From NCBI GenBank assembly GCA_014904845.1, contig MU119587.1, positions 1-41,785 on the forward strand: DNA of 41,785 nt, in the 5' to 3' direction. This stretch comes from Acephala macrosclerotiorum (taxonomy: Eukaryota; Ascomycota; Leotiomycetes; Helotiales; Mollisiaceae). The position numbers were made by a program, and so were the translations under genes. Below, piece by piece: positions 22,976-33,545 of the stretch. The notes beneath the pieces were generated by a model. That model was not told the origin of the DNA and ran no database searches. It saw only the letters and a list, made by a program, of their open reading frames with translations. How positions within the stretch are numbered: position 1 is the stretch's first letter; the number at the start of each line of letters is the position of its first letter.

Positions 22976-23578
22976 TTCATGGGCAGGCTCTGTGGTAGAG
23001 GGAATGCTTCGGTTAAATAAACGAGGATTCAGAGAATGATATCACCAGTGTTCACCTTCTCTACCCAATATCGGCTCATCAAGCCATGTCCTTTTCCTCG
23101 CCGTGCCGTTCCTTCAGGGTACTCAGGTGAGTCGCTCAGGGTGCTCAGGTTACTCAAGCGAGTTAACGAAGCCGAGGGTAAGCCGAGGGTGATGAGCGCC
23201 TAAGTAAGAGCGGCAAGCTTACTAACCCCATGCGACGCACAAGAAAGAGAAAATTGATTCACGATACCACAATATTACAGAGATCTATTAAGAAAAGAAG
23301 GTTGTATGAGAATCTAGGAAGGACAAACCCCACTGTGCGACAGGAACAGCAAGGTCGTGACCAAGTTTCTGTGTTGCAGTCGCCGCCTAATCAGGCAACA
23401 GACCAGCATAAGTTCAACTGACAGGCCTCTTCCCTCCCTTCCTCCAACATTAACAGCGAACATCAGACTTCGAAAACGCCTCTCACACAGCACAACACGG
23501 TCCTACCCGAGCATCCCGAGCATTCATCATTCCCAGCAGCTGTCGCTCATACTCAGCCTCATCGGCTTGGCATATTTG
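22976..23578. other. Intergenic region with CTCAGG repeats and an 11-bp tandem duplication
   Basis: CTCAGG variants recur at about 23116-23160. AAGCCGAGGGT is tandemly duplicated at 23169-23179 and 23180-23190. The pyrimidine-rich tract 23420-23570 is probably the 5' UTR of the next gene. A frame in line with that gene from 23357 has GTG rather than ATG and was not used. Confidence 0.5.
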
Positions 23579-24614
23579 ATGGCTGACTCCACTTCTCTGC
23601 TCGCTGATGGCCTCAGCAGCTTTGGCTTCTCATCCCCAAACAACAGAGAGGGAGAACGCTTCACAATGTTCCCGGAATTACCTACCGAACTTCGACTGAA
23701 GATCTGGCGACATGCTTTGCCTGCCCCAAGTGTTCTTCGCCTCACAGCCCATATCTTGGTTTCCGACCCCGCATTCGGCTTCTACTTGACATTCTTCATG
23801 ACTGTCGACGGGAAAGTCACTCTGGTGAGTCCTTTAATCAGAGGCATTCTTCTCGATCCTTTCCACTTCTTGGGTCTTTTGTGTCCCGAAACTTCTGGGC
23901 ATCCGGCTCTCCCATGAAGATAACAGCGCACTAACTCCAAAATTCTAGGTTACACACGTGCATTCCTTCCAACGACGACGAGTTGAACTCAACCAAAATG
24001 ATCAAAGAGTACTTCCACTTCTCCGTGCATGCAAGGAATCAAGAGAGATATACTTGGAGAACTTTCCCATTGCCTTGCCCTATGACCTCAGAGGGACTGG
24101 CATCTTGTATATTTCGAGAAAGGAGATTCTTCACTTGTCGAACTTCTCGGATCTCATCCACCACCGCTTATTCCATCGAGCTCTAGATCAAAATCATCGA
24201 CTTCAGACTTGGTGGGAGCACGTTGAAAGACTAGCTATCCCCATCACCTCCCTCATTGTGAAGGGCAAGGACTGGGACTACATGCCACTCTTGTGCCAAA
24301 GAATGCCCAACTTGAAGGAGCTGAAAGGTGTCATGGTAAGCAACCTATATTCCTGTCTCGGCTCCCGATTTTGCAGTGTAAAGGCTGCTGATATTTCACG
24401 CCTCGCACCTATTTCTACGTCGTGAAAACGTAGTGCTGACAAATTTCAGTGGGATAGATTTCAGGATGTCATTGACAACGGAAACGCTGAAGGCACAAAT
24501 ACTATTAAAAATGCCATGAATGCTCAATTGCGCAACGCTGAATTTGAGCTTTCAAGATACAGGGATGAACACGATGAGACGCTTGTGGTCCCTGAAATAC
24601 GGCTGATGATCTGA
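23579..24614 (+). CDS. 2EXR domain-containing protein (cluster copy 1)
   Basis: Three exons (23579-23824, 23949-24335, 24450-24614), joined in phase 0 across introns of 124 and 114 bp (GTGAGT..CTAACT..CTAG and GTAAGC..GCTGAC..TTTCAG), give 265 aa. The 2EXR hallmark is complete: FPELPTELRLKIWRHALP at about residues 27-44, and LLRACKESREIYLENFP about 60 residues after it. The two E-x-R triplets (ELR, ESR) give the family (Pfam 2EXR) its name. The conserved later block is present as YISRKEILHL. The biochemical role of this fungal family is unknown. The ATG at 23579 is the first in frame. Confidence 0.85.
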
Positions 24615-24837
24615 GGTCTCGTGGACCTTTTCAATGCTCAAGATTGTTTCTTTCCTTATCGTACACTTCTTCGATAACAAGAGGCCTTGTGAATCACCTT
24701 CAACTTTCTTGACCTTGTTTACTGCCAACGCCGTCGCTTTGCTAGCGTTATTTCGCGCACACATTTTCCACCATTCCTTCCGCCATTCCTCGGGTTCTTT
24801 AGGAGAAATCTTCAAGGACCACCGCAACCCTCGCAAG

Positions 24838-25788
24838 ATGGCATCCCCTTGTCTGAGTGGCCCAGGCCTTCCTGTTGCTCCTGACGACAAAGGATGTACT
24901 CCTCTCAGGGACACCACACTCTCCACATCCTTGCCTCTCGATTATTCCGCTCCTTTGCCAATCGAAGCCAACTTGCAAGCCGGCCCCCAAGTCCAGACCC
25001 GCGATTATGTGCTCGATGCTCACCAACTTGTCATCACGCCTGCCACCATCGCGTCCCTCGCCGCCTCACCTATTCCCTCTATGCCCTTAGACCTGACCTT
25101 CCACCCGTTCTCACGCCTTGCGACTGAGCTTCGAAGTCAGATCTGGGGATTCGCCCTACCAACTCCGGTCACTGTCCCCCTCGAGTGTCACATAGACGAG
25201 CATTCTACAGTCCCAATGTACTTCATGGAACGAGATGGCTTGGCATATTTCAATGAAGGACGACGCTGGCAACGATCGACTTCGCTTCTTCGAGTCTGCT
25301 TCGAGTCAAAAGAGATCTATGTCCAAGAGTTCCCACACACATTACCCTTCGTCGCGAAGGGAGGATGTTGCTATCCCCAAGTATTGAGATTTGGCGATAA
25401 GGACGCGTTTTACTTCACCAACCTTGAGTTCCAACTCTACGATCGCGCTTTCTGGCGAGTCCTCAAGCGAGAAATGTGGGTCAAAGAGATTAGGACAATG
25501 TGGCTTCACGAAGATCTTTTCTTCTTTTTCGACATCAAGAAGTGGATTGCTCTCTTGAAGCACTTCACTGGCCTGGAATTGGTCGTTGGCGTCGAAGTGG
25601 GGGAGGACAAAAACCGCGAGCGTATTGGGATATGGGTAAGGGAGGTTCGGGACTTGCTTGTGGTAGAGAACGTGAAGGGCCTGAAGGTGCCGGCTATGAC
25701 TTTCAAAGGCAACGATCTGGAGAGAGCTATGATGGGGGACTCTCGAGGATATCTAGAGGAGAAAATGAGAAGATTGGGGTTTCTGTGA
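24838..25788 (+). CDS. 2EXR domain-containing protein (cluster copy 2)
   Basis: A single exon of 316 aa starts at the well-placed AAGATGGCATCC. An in-frame ATG at 24634 would add 68 residues but lies only about 20 bp after the preceding stop, so I treat it as UTR. The 2EXR core is FHPFSRLATELRSQIWGFALP, with the second motif degenerated to CFESKEIYVQEFP (ESK for ESR). RFGDKDAFYF and LKHFTGLELV follow, as in copy 4. The N-terminal 80 residues are Pro/Ser/Leu-rich and probably disordered. The gene follows copy 1 by 223 bp on the same strand. Confidence 0.85.
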   Translation: MASPCLSGPGLPVAPDDKGCTPLRDTTLSTSLPLDYSAPLPIEANLQAGPQVQTRDYVLDAHQLVITPATIASLAASPIPSMPLDLTFHPFSRLATELRSQIWGFALPTPVTVPLECHIDEHSTVPMYFMERDGLAYFNEGRRWQRSTSLLRVCFESKEIYVQEFPHTLPFVAKGGCCYPQVLRFGDKDAFYFTNLEFQLYDRAFWRVLKREMWVKEIRTMWLHEDLFFFFDIKKWIALLKHFTGLELVVGVEVGEDKNRERIGIWVREVRDLLVVENVKGLKVPAMTFKGNDLERAMMGDSRGYLEEKMRRLGFL

Positions 25789-26244
25789 GGGATAGATGAC
25801 GATGGGGATGTTTGACTACGGGACACTATGCGTATGGCAGACGGTGGTAAGCCACGGATACGAGAGAGATTTGAGTTCTACACACGTATGGCAAGTAGAG
25901 GGCATTCAAGAAGACTGCAGATACTCGAGGCTTCCCACTACAAATCGCTTCTCCTTTGCTATGTGCGCTAACAAAAATTGTCCCAGCGACAGCCTCGCTT
26001 GTCAAAAGTAAATAGCCTCAAATCCACTTCACTGCCCAAACCCACTAGCGCCATCGATATCAACAAACCTCAACCTATATCGCCTCCAATTCTCAAGTCT
26101 CCTTCCACAGCGCCACAGCGCAACACCGCATTGCGACTCTAACCTACCCGCTTCTTTTCAACATCACCTCGCATCAACATCAAGCACCATCTCTCAATAC
26201 CCTTCCTAAATTTCTGCTTCACTGAATCGATAGCATCGTCAGCA
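25789..26244. other. Intergenic region between 2EXR copies 2 and 3
   Basis: The last 200 bases are rich in CATC/CAAC pyrimidine stretches typical of a fungal 5' UTR. No other feature is visible. Confidence 0.5.
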
Positions 26245-27762
26245 ATGACATCTAACAATCCTCCTTCTCATCTTCCCAGACCGCGAAACAAGCGCTTCGG
26301 CCGCCAAAACAGCCTCTTTAGTCTCTGGACGCCTCCTGGCATGGCCAATCCCAAGCTGAACCTCAAGCTTGATCCGGAGAATGATTTGATCTCTTTCCTT
26401 GACGATAAGAAAGCTGATACACAGGCGCAAACAAAGACGAAAAACGAGAAGAAGAATACTGTGCATGAGCAAACAGAGATGGAAGAAGCGCGGAATCATC
26501 TTATTCAGGCGCAAAGAATACGAAAGGGACAGCCGAGAGTATTCTACGCCACTCCAGATGGCTTTGTGGTAGTAGGTGGTGTTGATATGCTTTTGCATGG
26601 TTTCCCTTTACTAGCACCTGTTTTTGAAGATGATATGGATGAGGTGGTGGTGGATGGTATGGAAATGCTGTATGATATCTTGTCGCCTGATTATGGCGTT
26701 GATGAGACTTGGCACTATAATGAGTGGTTTCCGAAGAAGGGGCGTGTTGATTTGTTGACGCAGGGGCCGAGGAATGAGGAGGATGAGGCTCTTAAGAAGC
26801 TGAAGGGTTTTCTCACGGTATCTGATATAGTGGATGGAGGAGAGCCGGTCTATGTTCAGCTACCTGTTGTCGGTTTTCCCTCTCTCTCCCCGCTCTTTCT
26901 TGCTTGCTGTTTTCCAAATCACTGACTCTCTTCCAGCCTACTTTCCACCCCTTCACTCGTCTACCAGTCGAGCTCCAGCTGAAGATCTGGAGCTACGCAC
27001 TTCCGGAACCAACAACCCTCGTTCTGAAAGCCGTCTCTTCCATCACACCCACAATCAACATCAACCCGACCCCCTCCCTCACTCCCCCAACCTATTTCTT
27101 CGAGCGCCGCTTCAGAGAATATATCTCCCCTGTCCCTTGGAAGCGTTCCGTAAGTCCATCCCCTCCTCCCACTCCCACTATCACTCTTCTCTCTGAAACG
27201 ACGGACTGACATTTCCTTTCAATTCCAGACAGCACTCCTCCTCACAACCTACCAATCCCGCCAAACCTACCTCCGCGCCTTCCCCCACTCCCTCCCCTTC
27301 GCCTCCCGTGTCAAGGAAAACACACACCGCCATCTGCTTCCCCACCAAGAACGAGAGAAACTACAAAATTACCGTCGCGGCCTCCTCCGCTTCAGTGACC
27401 AAGATAAGATCTACCTCACCAAACTCGACGAGCTTTCGAGCGAGCGAGAATTTTGGGCGTTTTTAAGGAGCCAGGATTGGGTCCCGCAGATTAAGTATTT
27501 TGTGGTTGATAGTTGGTTTTTTGTGGGCTTGCCGGTGGAGAAGTGGATTGCGTTGTTGGTGCATTTTAAGGGTGTGAAGAGAGTCGAGGGTGTATTGAGG
27601 GGTCTTGGGGATGGGAGTGGGACGGGTATTAAGAGGGAGAGATATAAGCCCTTTATGAGGGAGATTAGGGAGGAGGTGGTGAGGAGGAAGATCAGGAGGG
27701 TGGAGATGCCGGAGTTAATGGTTAGGGAGTTTGAGAAGAGGGGTGTTTGGGCGTGTTCTTGA
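26245..27762 (+). CDS. 2EXR domain-containing protein with long N-terminal extension (cluster copy 3)
   Basis: Three exons: 26245 to about 26865 (donor GTTGTC at 26866 or GTCGGT at 26869, both weak and phase 0), 26937-27149, and 27229-27762, giving about 455 aa. The second intron (27150-27228, GTAAGT..CCAG) is clear. The 2EXR core (FHPFTRLPVELQLKIWSYALP) begins only near residue 210. The second motif is eroded (TTYQSRQTYLRAFP); RFSDQDKIYL and WIALLVHFKGVKRVEGV follow. The extra N-terminus has a basic Pro-rich start and an acidic middle (VFEDDMDEVVVDGMEM) and matches no domain I know. A stronger donor (GTATCT at 26818) would shorten exon 1 by 16 codons. Fusion of a once separate gene to a 2EXR core is possible. 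Confidence 0.75.
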
Positions 27763-28531
27763 GAGGCTTTGAGATGTGCTCGCGACGACGGAGCTTCGAT
27801 GTTGTGGATGCCTTAGTTTGGTGGTTGCTTAATGCTTTCGAGAGCCTTGAGAGAGGGTGCTTGGAAGATGTATGTAGGACGAGAGATTTTGGGGACTGAG
27901 AAGTGAGCGGTAGATGGTAGATGTGTAGATGTGTGTTTGCCCAGACAAAGGAGTAATAATACTTGATTTATCCACTGACAGCTGAGCTTGACAGAAGTTT
28001 AGTATTTGTGATGAAAATGACAACTACTTGCCTTCTTCAAGCCCAGTGAACCCCATATAGTTATTTCCACGAGCCTCCAGGCATTAGGACAAGCTTTCCT
28101 CCTTAGGATTATCTGAAGACCGAGTTACTTTTTCACAGTATGGATTGATCGAGACTTAGTTTTCATGGCTGTGATTTTTTTTCAAGAGTAGGAAAAGAGC
28201 ATAAAGCCCCTGAAGACAAGAAAAGTGAGTAGGAGTCATCTTTAGCCTGTTGTTCCACTACAAACCTGAGCGATTGCAGTCTAACTTCAAAGCTGCGGCG
28301 GTTAGACAATGAAGAACTGATGGTACCAGTATTTCCAAAACACGTAGTGAAAAGATACCTTTGAAGCAATGACAGAGAGCACAGTATCTTCATTTGGAAG
28401 GCGGTGAGTGTTCGTCAAAACAACGCTATAATAGCGTCAAATATTTCTACAAAACAGGACAACCTTTCATCGTTGTTTTCTTCTTTCTTCAAACCACATC
28501 GATCTCCGCAGTCAACTTCAGACTCCGCAAG
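27763..28531. other. Intergenic region between 2EXR copies 3 and 4
   Basis: 3' flank of copy 3 and upstream region of copy 4. The frame in line with copy 4 from 28394 starts with TTG and lies in UTR. Nothing else is supported. Confidence 0.5.
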
Positions 28532-29566
28532 ATGGAAATGGACCTCTCATCCAACGACAGCGATCTCAGCGACCTTCATTCCAGCACTACACAACCGTCA
28601 ACTTCATTCTTGGCTGTTGACTTGCAATTGGAGCAAGGTAAGGATCCCGAAGACTGAAACATATCCAAAACTGACTTGTAAGCTGTGACACCGGATGATA
28701 CAACGGTTTTCTCAGCCTCTGAGGATATGAGCAGCGCAAGTTATATCGGCAACTCAGATAGTGGAAGAGCCTCTGTGCAAGAAATGGACTCCGCCACGAC
28801 CATCATTGTTGCGACACCATCGACATCTTCCTCTGCCATTCCACATCATTCTTCAATATCCGATACCCAAGCACAATCGAGTGGAGAGACGTTTGACAAG
28901 TTCCATCCCTTCCCTCGCCTCCCAATCGAGCTACGACTTGCGATCTGGAAGTTCGCTTCGCCAACTCCAGCCACTCTCTACATGACAGCCTATGCCGACG
29001 ACTACTCACCCCTGCCTTTCTGGTTTGAGCCAACTAAAGAGCCAAAGCGCAGCACGGCCCTTCTTCGAGCATGTCACGAATCTCGAGAAGCTTATCTCCT
29101 TGAATTCCCGAGTGCCCTCCCAATTCTCATGACCAATGACTGGGATGCACACATGCATGCATGGTGGACCGATAGGGGTAATTGGCCAACTACAACAAAG
29201 TGGTCGGAGTGCGTTATGAGATTTGGCCCAAAGGACACCATCCACTTCGATAATCCGTTCGAGTTGTTCTGGGAGAGAGAATTTTGGGAAGTCATCGAGG
29301 AGGAAGATTGGGTCAAGGACATCAAGACACTTGAGATCGATTCGGATGACTATAGCGCTTTTGAGGCCTCTGACTGGGTGACTGTGCTTAAGCACTTCAC
29401 AGGTTTACAACGAATTGAGGTCCGAGAGGTGGAGAGCTATGATCCTCGTGATCTGACTGAGCAGGTCTGGAAGGATGAGTGGAAGAAGATGAAGAGCAGT
29501 ATTCTGGAAATGAATATTAAGGGAATTGAGGTGCCGGAGATGGTGTGGCTTAGAATGGAAGTTTAA
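28532..29566 (+). CDS. 2EXR domain-containing protein (cluster copy 4)
   Basis: Two exons (28532-28637 and 28683-29566), joined by a 45-bp GTAAGG..GTAAG intron in matching phase, give 329 aa. The larger open frame starts with GTG, so the upstream exon supplying MEMDLSSNDSDLSD is needed. The N-terminus is Ser/Thr-rich and acidic. The core FHPFPRLPIELRLAIWKFASP and LLRACHESREAYLLEFP retain both E-x-R motifs. RFGPKDTIHF and VLKHFTGLQRIEV follow, closely resembling copy 2, which suggests these two are sister copies. Confidence 0.85.
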
Positions 29567-30064
29567 GCTGGAGCCATCGTCTCGGCACAAGCTTGAGGAT
29601 AATTCGATGGAGGAGTTACGGGAGGATGGAAGCATGAATACAAGGTCTTCAGGGTGCTTTCGTGATAAAGTGATTGTATAGTAATGAAACTTGATATCAA
29701 CCTCGACTTATGCATTTATGCTTCTGGCCTCTTGAAGTGCTACTGCTCGATGTGTGTATATATTGAGGTCTTGAAGAGCCTAACTAACGGATAATAAGTA
29801 CCATGTTCATATGAGAGTATCACGAAGCTATTCGATTGTCTATCACAAGCCAAGACGTTAGCAGCTAGAACTCTTCTCTTTCAAATACAAACAATGGTAA
29901 GCGTTATGGCCATGACTCTGCTATTTCTTCTTCACTCCTTCCCTCAGCCTCGCCATTCTCCTCGTCCGCCTTGTCCCGTTTACGACTAGCGTATAGCTAG
30001 CGTATTTAATACGCACAACAGTCACGTCGCCCTCGCCCCTCCTCTTTCACATCGACACCTCAAG
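29567..30064. other. Intergenic region between 2EXR copies 4 and 5
   Basis: No coding frame, RNA gene or notable repeat. CTAGCGTAT is duplicated near 29987-30004. Confidence 0.5.
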
Positions 30065-31272
30065 ATGTTTCCACCAATCGTCGCTGTCGACTATCGTAAG
30101 ATGGTAGGGGGGGTTGATGCTCAAGACGAGGAAACAAAGAAGAAGATGCTTGACTCTCTGGGGAAGGTTTTGGGCAAGGTCTTGCGTTTGACGGCTCAGG
30201 TTACGACTGACAATCGATCTGTCACAGCAAGTGAAGATCTGACCGACACAATCACGAATGACAATCGATCTGTTGCCGCAAGTGAGGATCTGTCCGCCCG
30301 GCCTATGACTGACAACCAAGATGGTGGTGCAGGTGAGCATCACCTATGCGTCAAATTCACACAGGTTCAAAAGATTAACGTTGATCGTAGGACTAGACAA
30401 TACAGAGCCCGTCAAGAGTACTCCCTTGTCGGAAGGCTTCCAGCTGTTCTGCAAACTGGCCATCGAGTTGCGGCTCAAAATCTGGGAGGCTGCTTTGCCG
30501 GCAACTGGTAAGTTTCTACTTTCCCAATGTTTATTTACTCTTCACACGTTCTAACCTTGGCAATGTAGGGTCCTTCACGGTCCACGCTGTTCACACCCGC
30601 CAATGGCCAAGAACTCTCTACAATCAGCCCGAGCTCGTTCTTCAATCCTGTCGCCAGATCCGAGGCCTCCCAGGCTCCTACCATGATAGTCGTCCTCGAA
30701 ATACAGCTATGCTTCGTGCTTGCTCCGAGTCCAACCAGGTGTACACTGCACGATTCCCTCATAAACTCCCCTTCGATGTCTGTGAAATTCATGAAGATGG
30801 CGGATGCGTTACGCCAAGTCTCAAGGATAAAGATGCAGCCTTCAGAAGACTCCATATCTGTGATGAAGATGTCATCTACCTTCGAAATCTCGATACCCTT
30901 CTTCGTCTGGATGGTCATATCTTCAACTCTCAACACTTGGTCAAGCCAGATCCATCATGGTGCTTTGCTGTTCGCAAACTTCGAGTCAATATCGATTGTC
31001 TCTGGGGAGAGCAGCTTGAGAGATTTTCGAGCTTGATCGATTACTTCTCGTGTCTTGAGCGCATTGAGGCGGTTCTTGACGGCCGTAGTTGGATCCTGCA
31101 GAGTAATGACTGCGAGAAGGTTGTCCAAATTGCAAGAGAGCAGCTGGCAGATGACAAGGGTTTCGATGCTGAGGTACCGGAGTTGGTTTATTTGGAGCCT
31201 TTCCGCCTTGCCCGTCGTACTCTTCTCATTATCGATGATGTCTCTCCCCGCCTTATCGGAATTGCAACTTGA
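30065..31272 (+). CDS. 2EXR domain-containing protein with N-terminal repeat (cluster copy 5)
   Basis: Three exons (30065-30332, 30391-30507, 30569-31272), separated by 58- and 61-bp introns (GTGAGC..CGTAG; GTAAGT..TTCTAACC..TGTAG), all phases matching, give 362 aa. The core is FQLFCKLAIELRLKIWEAALP; the family's usual FPxLP is changed to CKLA. The second motif is LRACSESNQVYTARFP (ESN for ESR). The intron after ALPATG lies inside the core and is not shared with other copies. The N-terminal part carries a two-copy repeat (TDNRSVTASEDL / NDNRSVAASEDL). Confidence 0.85.
30205..30309 (+). repeat. In-frame 51-54 bp imperfect tandem repeat inside copy 5
   Basis: Two successive units share GACAATCGATCTGT and GCAAGTGA-GATCTG and encode 17- and 18-residue repeats with the core DNRSV-ASEDL. 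A third partial unit (ATGACTGACAA) follows. Confidence 0.75.
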
Positions 31273-32288
31273 GACGCAGCTGAGGGGGGGTGCATTCACA
31301 GTGAGATCTACAAGCGTTGTACCTGAGACATGGTTTGCTGTGATTTCTGAGGATAGAGATGATTGGAGAGGGAGATTCATCAGGACTCTTCTCGAACTTC
31401 TACTTTTCTCCCCCTAACTTAGTTCATTAAATGAATCTGAGTTCTCTATCTTCTCTATCTCCGTGAATAAATTCCAAATTTCTCCTCCATCCATATCCTA
31501 TCTCTGTTGTTGACTTCTCCACTTGTTTCTCGTCCTCTTTTTGTTAATCAGCTGTTTCATCTCCTCTCCGACCGGAAGTGAATATTATTCCGAAGTTTTT
31601 CCGCGAGCCGAGCAAAATAGGGGAGCATGTCAGACTTCATGCAGATAGCATCGTGAAGTATGGAACAGAAAAGGAAGGTAGTGCTTTGATAAAGCATTGA
31701 AATATTTTGGCACTTGCTCTTAATGTCAAGGACCACTGAACATCAACCAATTTTGAAAGAGCTTTACAAGTAGTTTTGCTTGTGTCCTTCAATCTCCCAT
31801 CGTCATCGAGGCCTTTTCAACCTGATCCCGTCAGCCATTGTTTTCATCAAGAACAAAGAACCACCAGAGTCCACCCGAGCCTTGCTCAGGTATGCCTGAA
31901 CGCGAAATTGGAAAATTCAAATTGAAAGCGCAGCAGCGCTGCTTGACACTTGCTTAATTCAACATCCAAGGGGCATTCCACCCGTCCTGCTGATTGCCGT
32001 TCGAGCACTTCGAAAGAGAAAAAAATTAGGAACGGCAGCCAGGGCTGCTCCACTTTCCTAGCACGTTCCTTCCCTTTCGAAGCAGGAGCAGTCTCGTGAC
32101 TTCTCTCTTCAGATTTCGTTGCCGACCGATACCGCTTTCTTCCAGGTTTGCGCCTTATTTTTGATTTACACACGCCTCCTTTGTCCTGAGGAAGAACACC
32201 TCCCTCTCAATCAGGCTCATTAATACTTTCAATTTCAACTCTACAGCACTCTCGAATTCTCTCGAAACCCAGCGCAACATCCAGCGCA
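31273..32288. other. Intergenic region between 2EXR copies 5 and 6
   Basis: A kilobase with no supported gene. The minus-strand frame 31886-32173 lacks context and lies over the probable promoter and UTR of copy 6. Confidence 0.5.
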
Positions 32289-33545
32289 ATGGCAGTCTTC
32301 GGAAAGATAATTATGAACGAGATCTATCAAGCTGTCTCGACTCCTTCCCTCTCCTCTGTCACCGCCGGCCGATCTTCCTCCGCAAAGACCCCCACTGTCG
32401 GTCAGTATGGAAATCTCTACGAAGCCATCCCAATCTTCGAAGATCTGAAATCAACTTCTTCTTCTCCTACCACTACTGACAATCTGATCTCCGACACCGC
32501 AGTCTCTTCCAACCCCCCTCTCTCTCCTGCCACCGCTGGCCAATCTACACTTCCGTCGAGCCAAATTATCGCACCAGACACACGAGTCCGCGACATCTCT
32601 CAAGCTACCACAATTCTGGTCTCGATGGTTTCTGCTTCCAATACTACGATCGACGGTCAAGTCTCCAGTCTTGGTGTCACCCACGTAGCTTCCACAGATT
32701 CAAAGCCTCTCACTGAGTTCCCACTCTTCCCTGGTTTGCCAATTGAGCTTCGCCTCAAGGTTTGGAACGATGCTCTTCCGCCATCGACCAATCTCCAAGT
32801 CGTCGCCTACGTGCACAAGGGTAAGCTCGATGGTGTCTTGTGTATTCCGACGGGGACTTATGGCAACTTTGAGCCTAAGGACGTTCGATCTGTCACGCTC
32901 CTTCGAGTCTCCCATGAGGCGAATGAGGTCTATACCAATGCTTTTCCACATTGTATTCCCGTTGAGAAGTTCGATACGAAGAGGTGAGGCTCTAATGCCC
33001 CATTGCTTCTGGAACATCCAAAATATATGGAACGAGAATATGCTGACTTCTAGCCCCAGAGGATTCGAGCGCATTGGTCACGTCAGAATCGGAAGCCACG
33101 ACACTCTCTACATCAAGTATCTCCCCGAAGCATCCAGGCCGACCCTAGTTCGCTACCAGCCCCAACCCACTGGGATCGACATCAAATTGGTTCAGTTGTA
33201 TCTAGACCCCACACTCTCAGTCCACCACTTCAAGTGGCTCTTGAAGACTTTCCGCTCTCTCCAAACATTCCAGGTGATCACGACTATTGGACACTTTACC
33301 GAATCTCATGGCATCGTAAGTCTCCCTTCTCTGGAGCGATTATCTTCCAGAAGATATGGGACATTCGTGCCATGGAATAAGAGTGCTGACTATATTCTAT
33401 CCAAACGTAGGTCCAGCTCATCTTGACAAGAATGAAGAAGAATATTCTGTTTGCGACTCAAGAGCTTCTGCTGTCTGATCCTGTCCCGTATGCGCCTCTT
33501 ACCATCCCAGATCTTATCGGGGGAGGATATTCAGCCATTGGCTAG
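32289..33545 (+). CDS. 2EXR domain-containing protein (cluster copy 6)
   Basis: Three exons (32289-32983, 33054-33315, 33411-33545), with introns of 70 bp (GTGAGG..GCTGAC..TTCTAG) and 95 bp (GTAAGT..GCTGAC..CGTAG), phases consistent, give 363 aa. A 140-residue Ser/Thr-rich N-terminus precedes FPLFPGLPIELRLKVWNDALP. The second motif is LLRVSHEANEVYTNAFP (EAN for ESR). Exon 2 holds RIGSHDTLYIKYLP. Both introns are at positions not used by the other copies. Last of the six consecutive + strand members. Confidence 0.85.

Noticed and set aside
22533..23039. 168-aa unspliced reading of the Cys-rich gene
   Set aside because: Its C-terminal part runs through two sequences with good intron signals; the spliced form restores a helical tail. 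Kept as an alternative.
24634..24837. 68-residue N-terminal extension of 2EXR copy 2
   Set aside because: It would leave about 20 bp between the previous stop and this ATG; the ATG at 24838 has better context.
31886..32173. 95-aa minus-strand frame
   Set aside because: No partner exon, no domain, and it overlaps the likely promoter and 5' UTR of copy 6.
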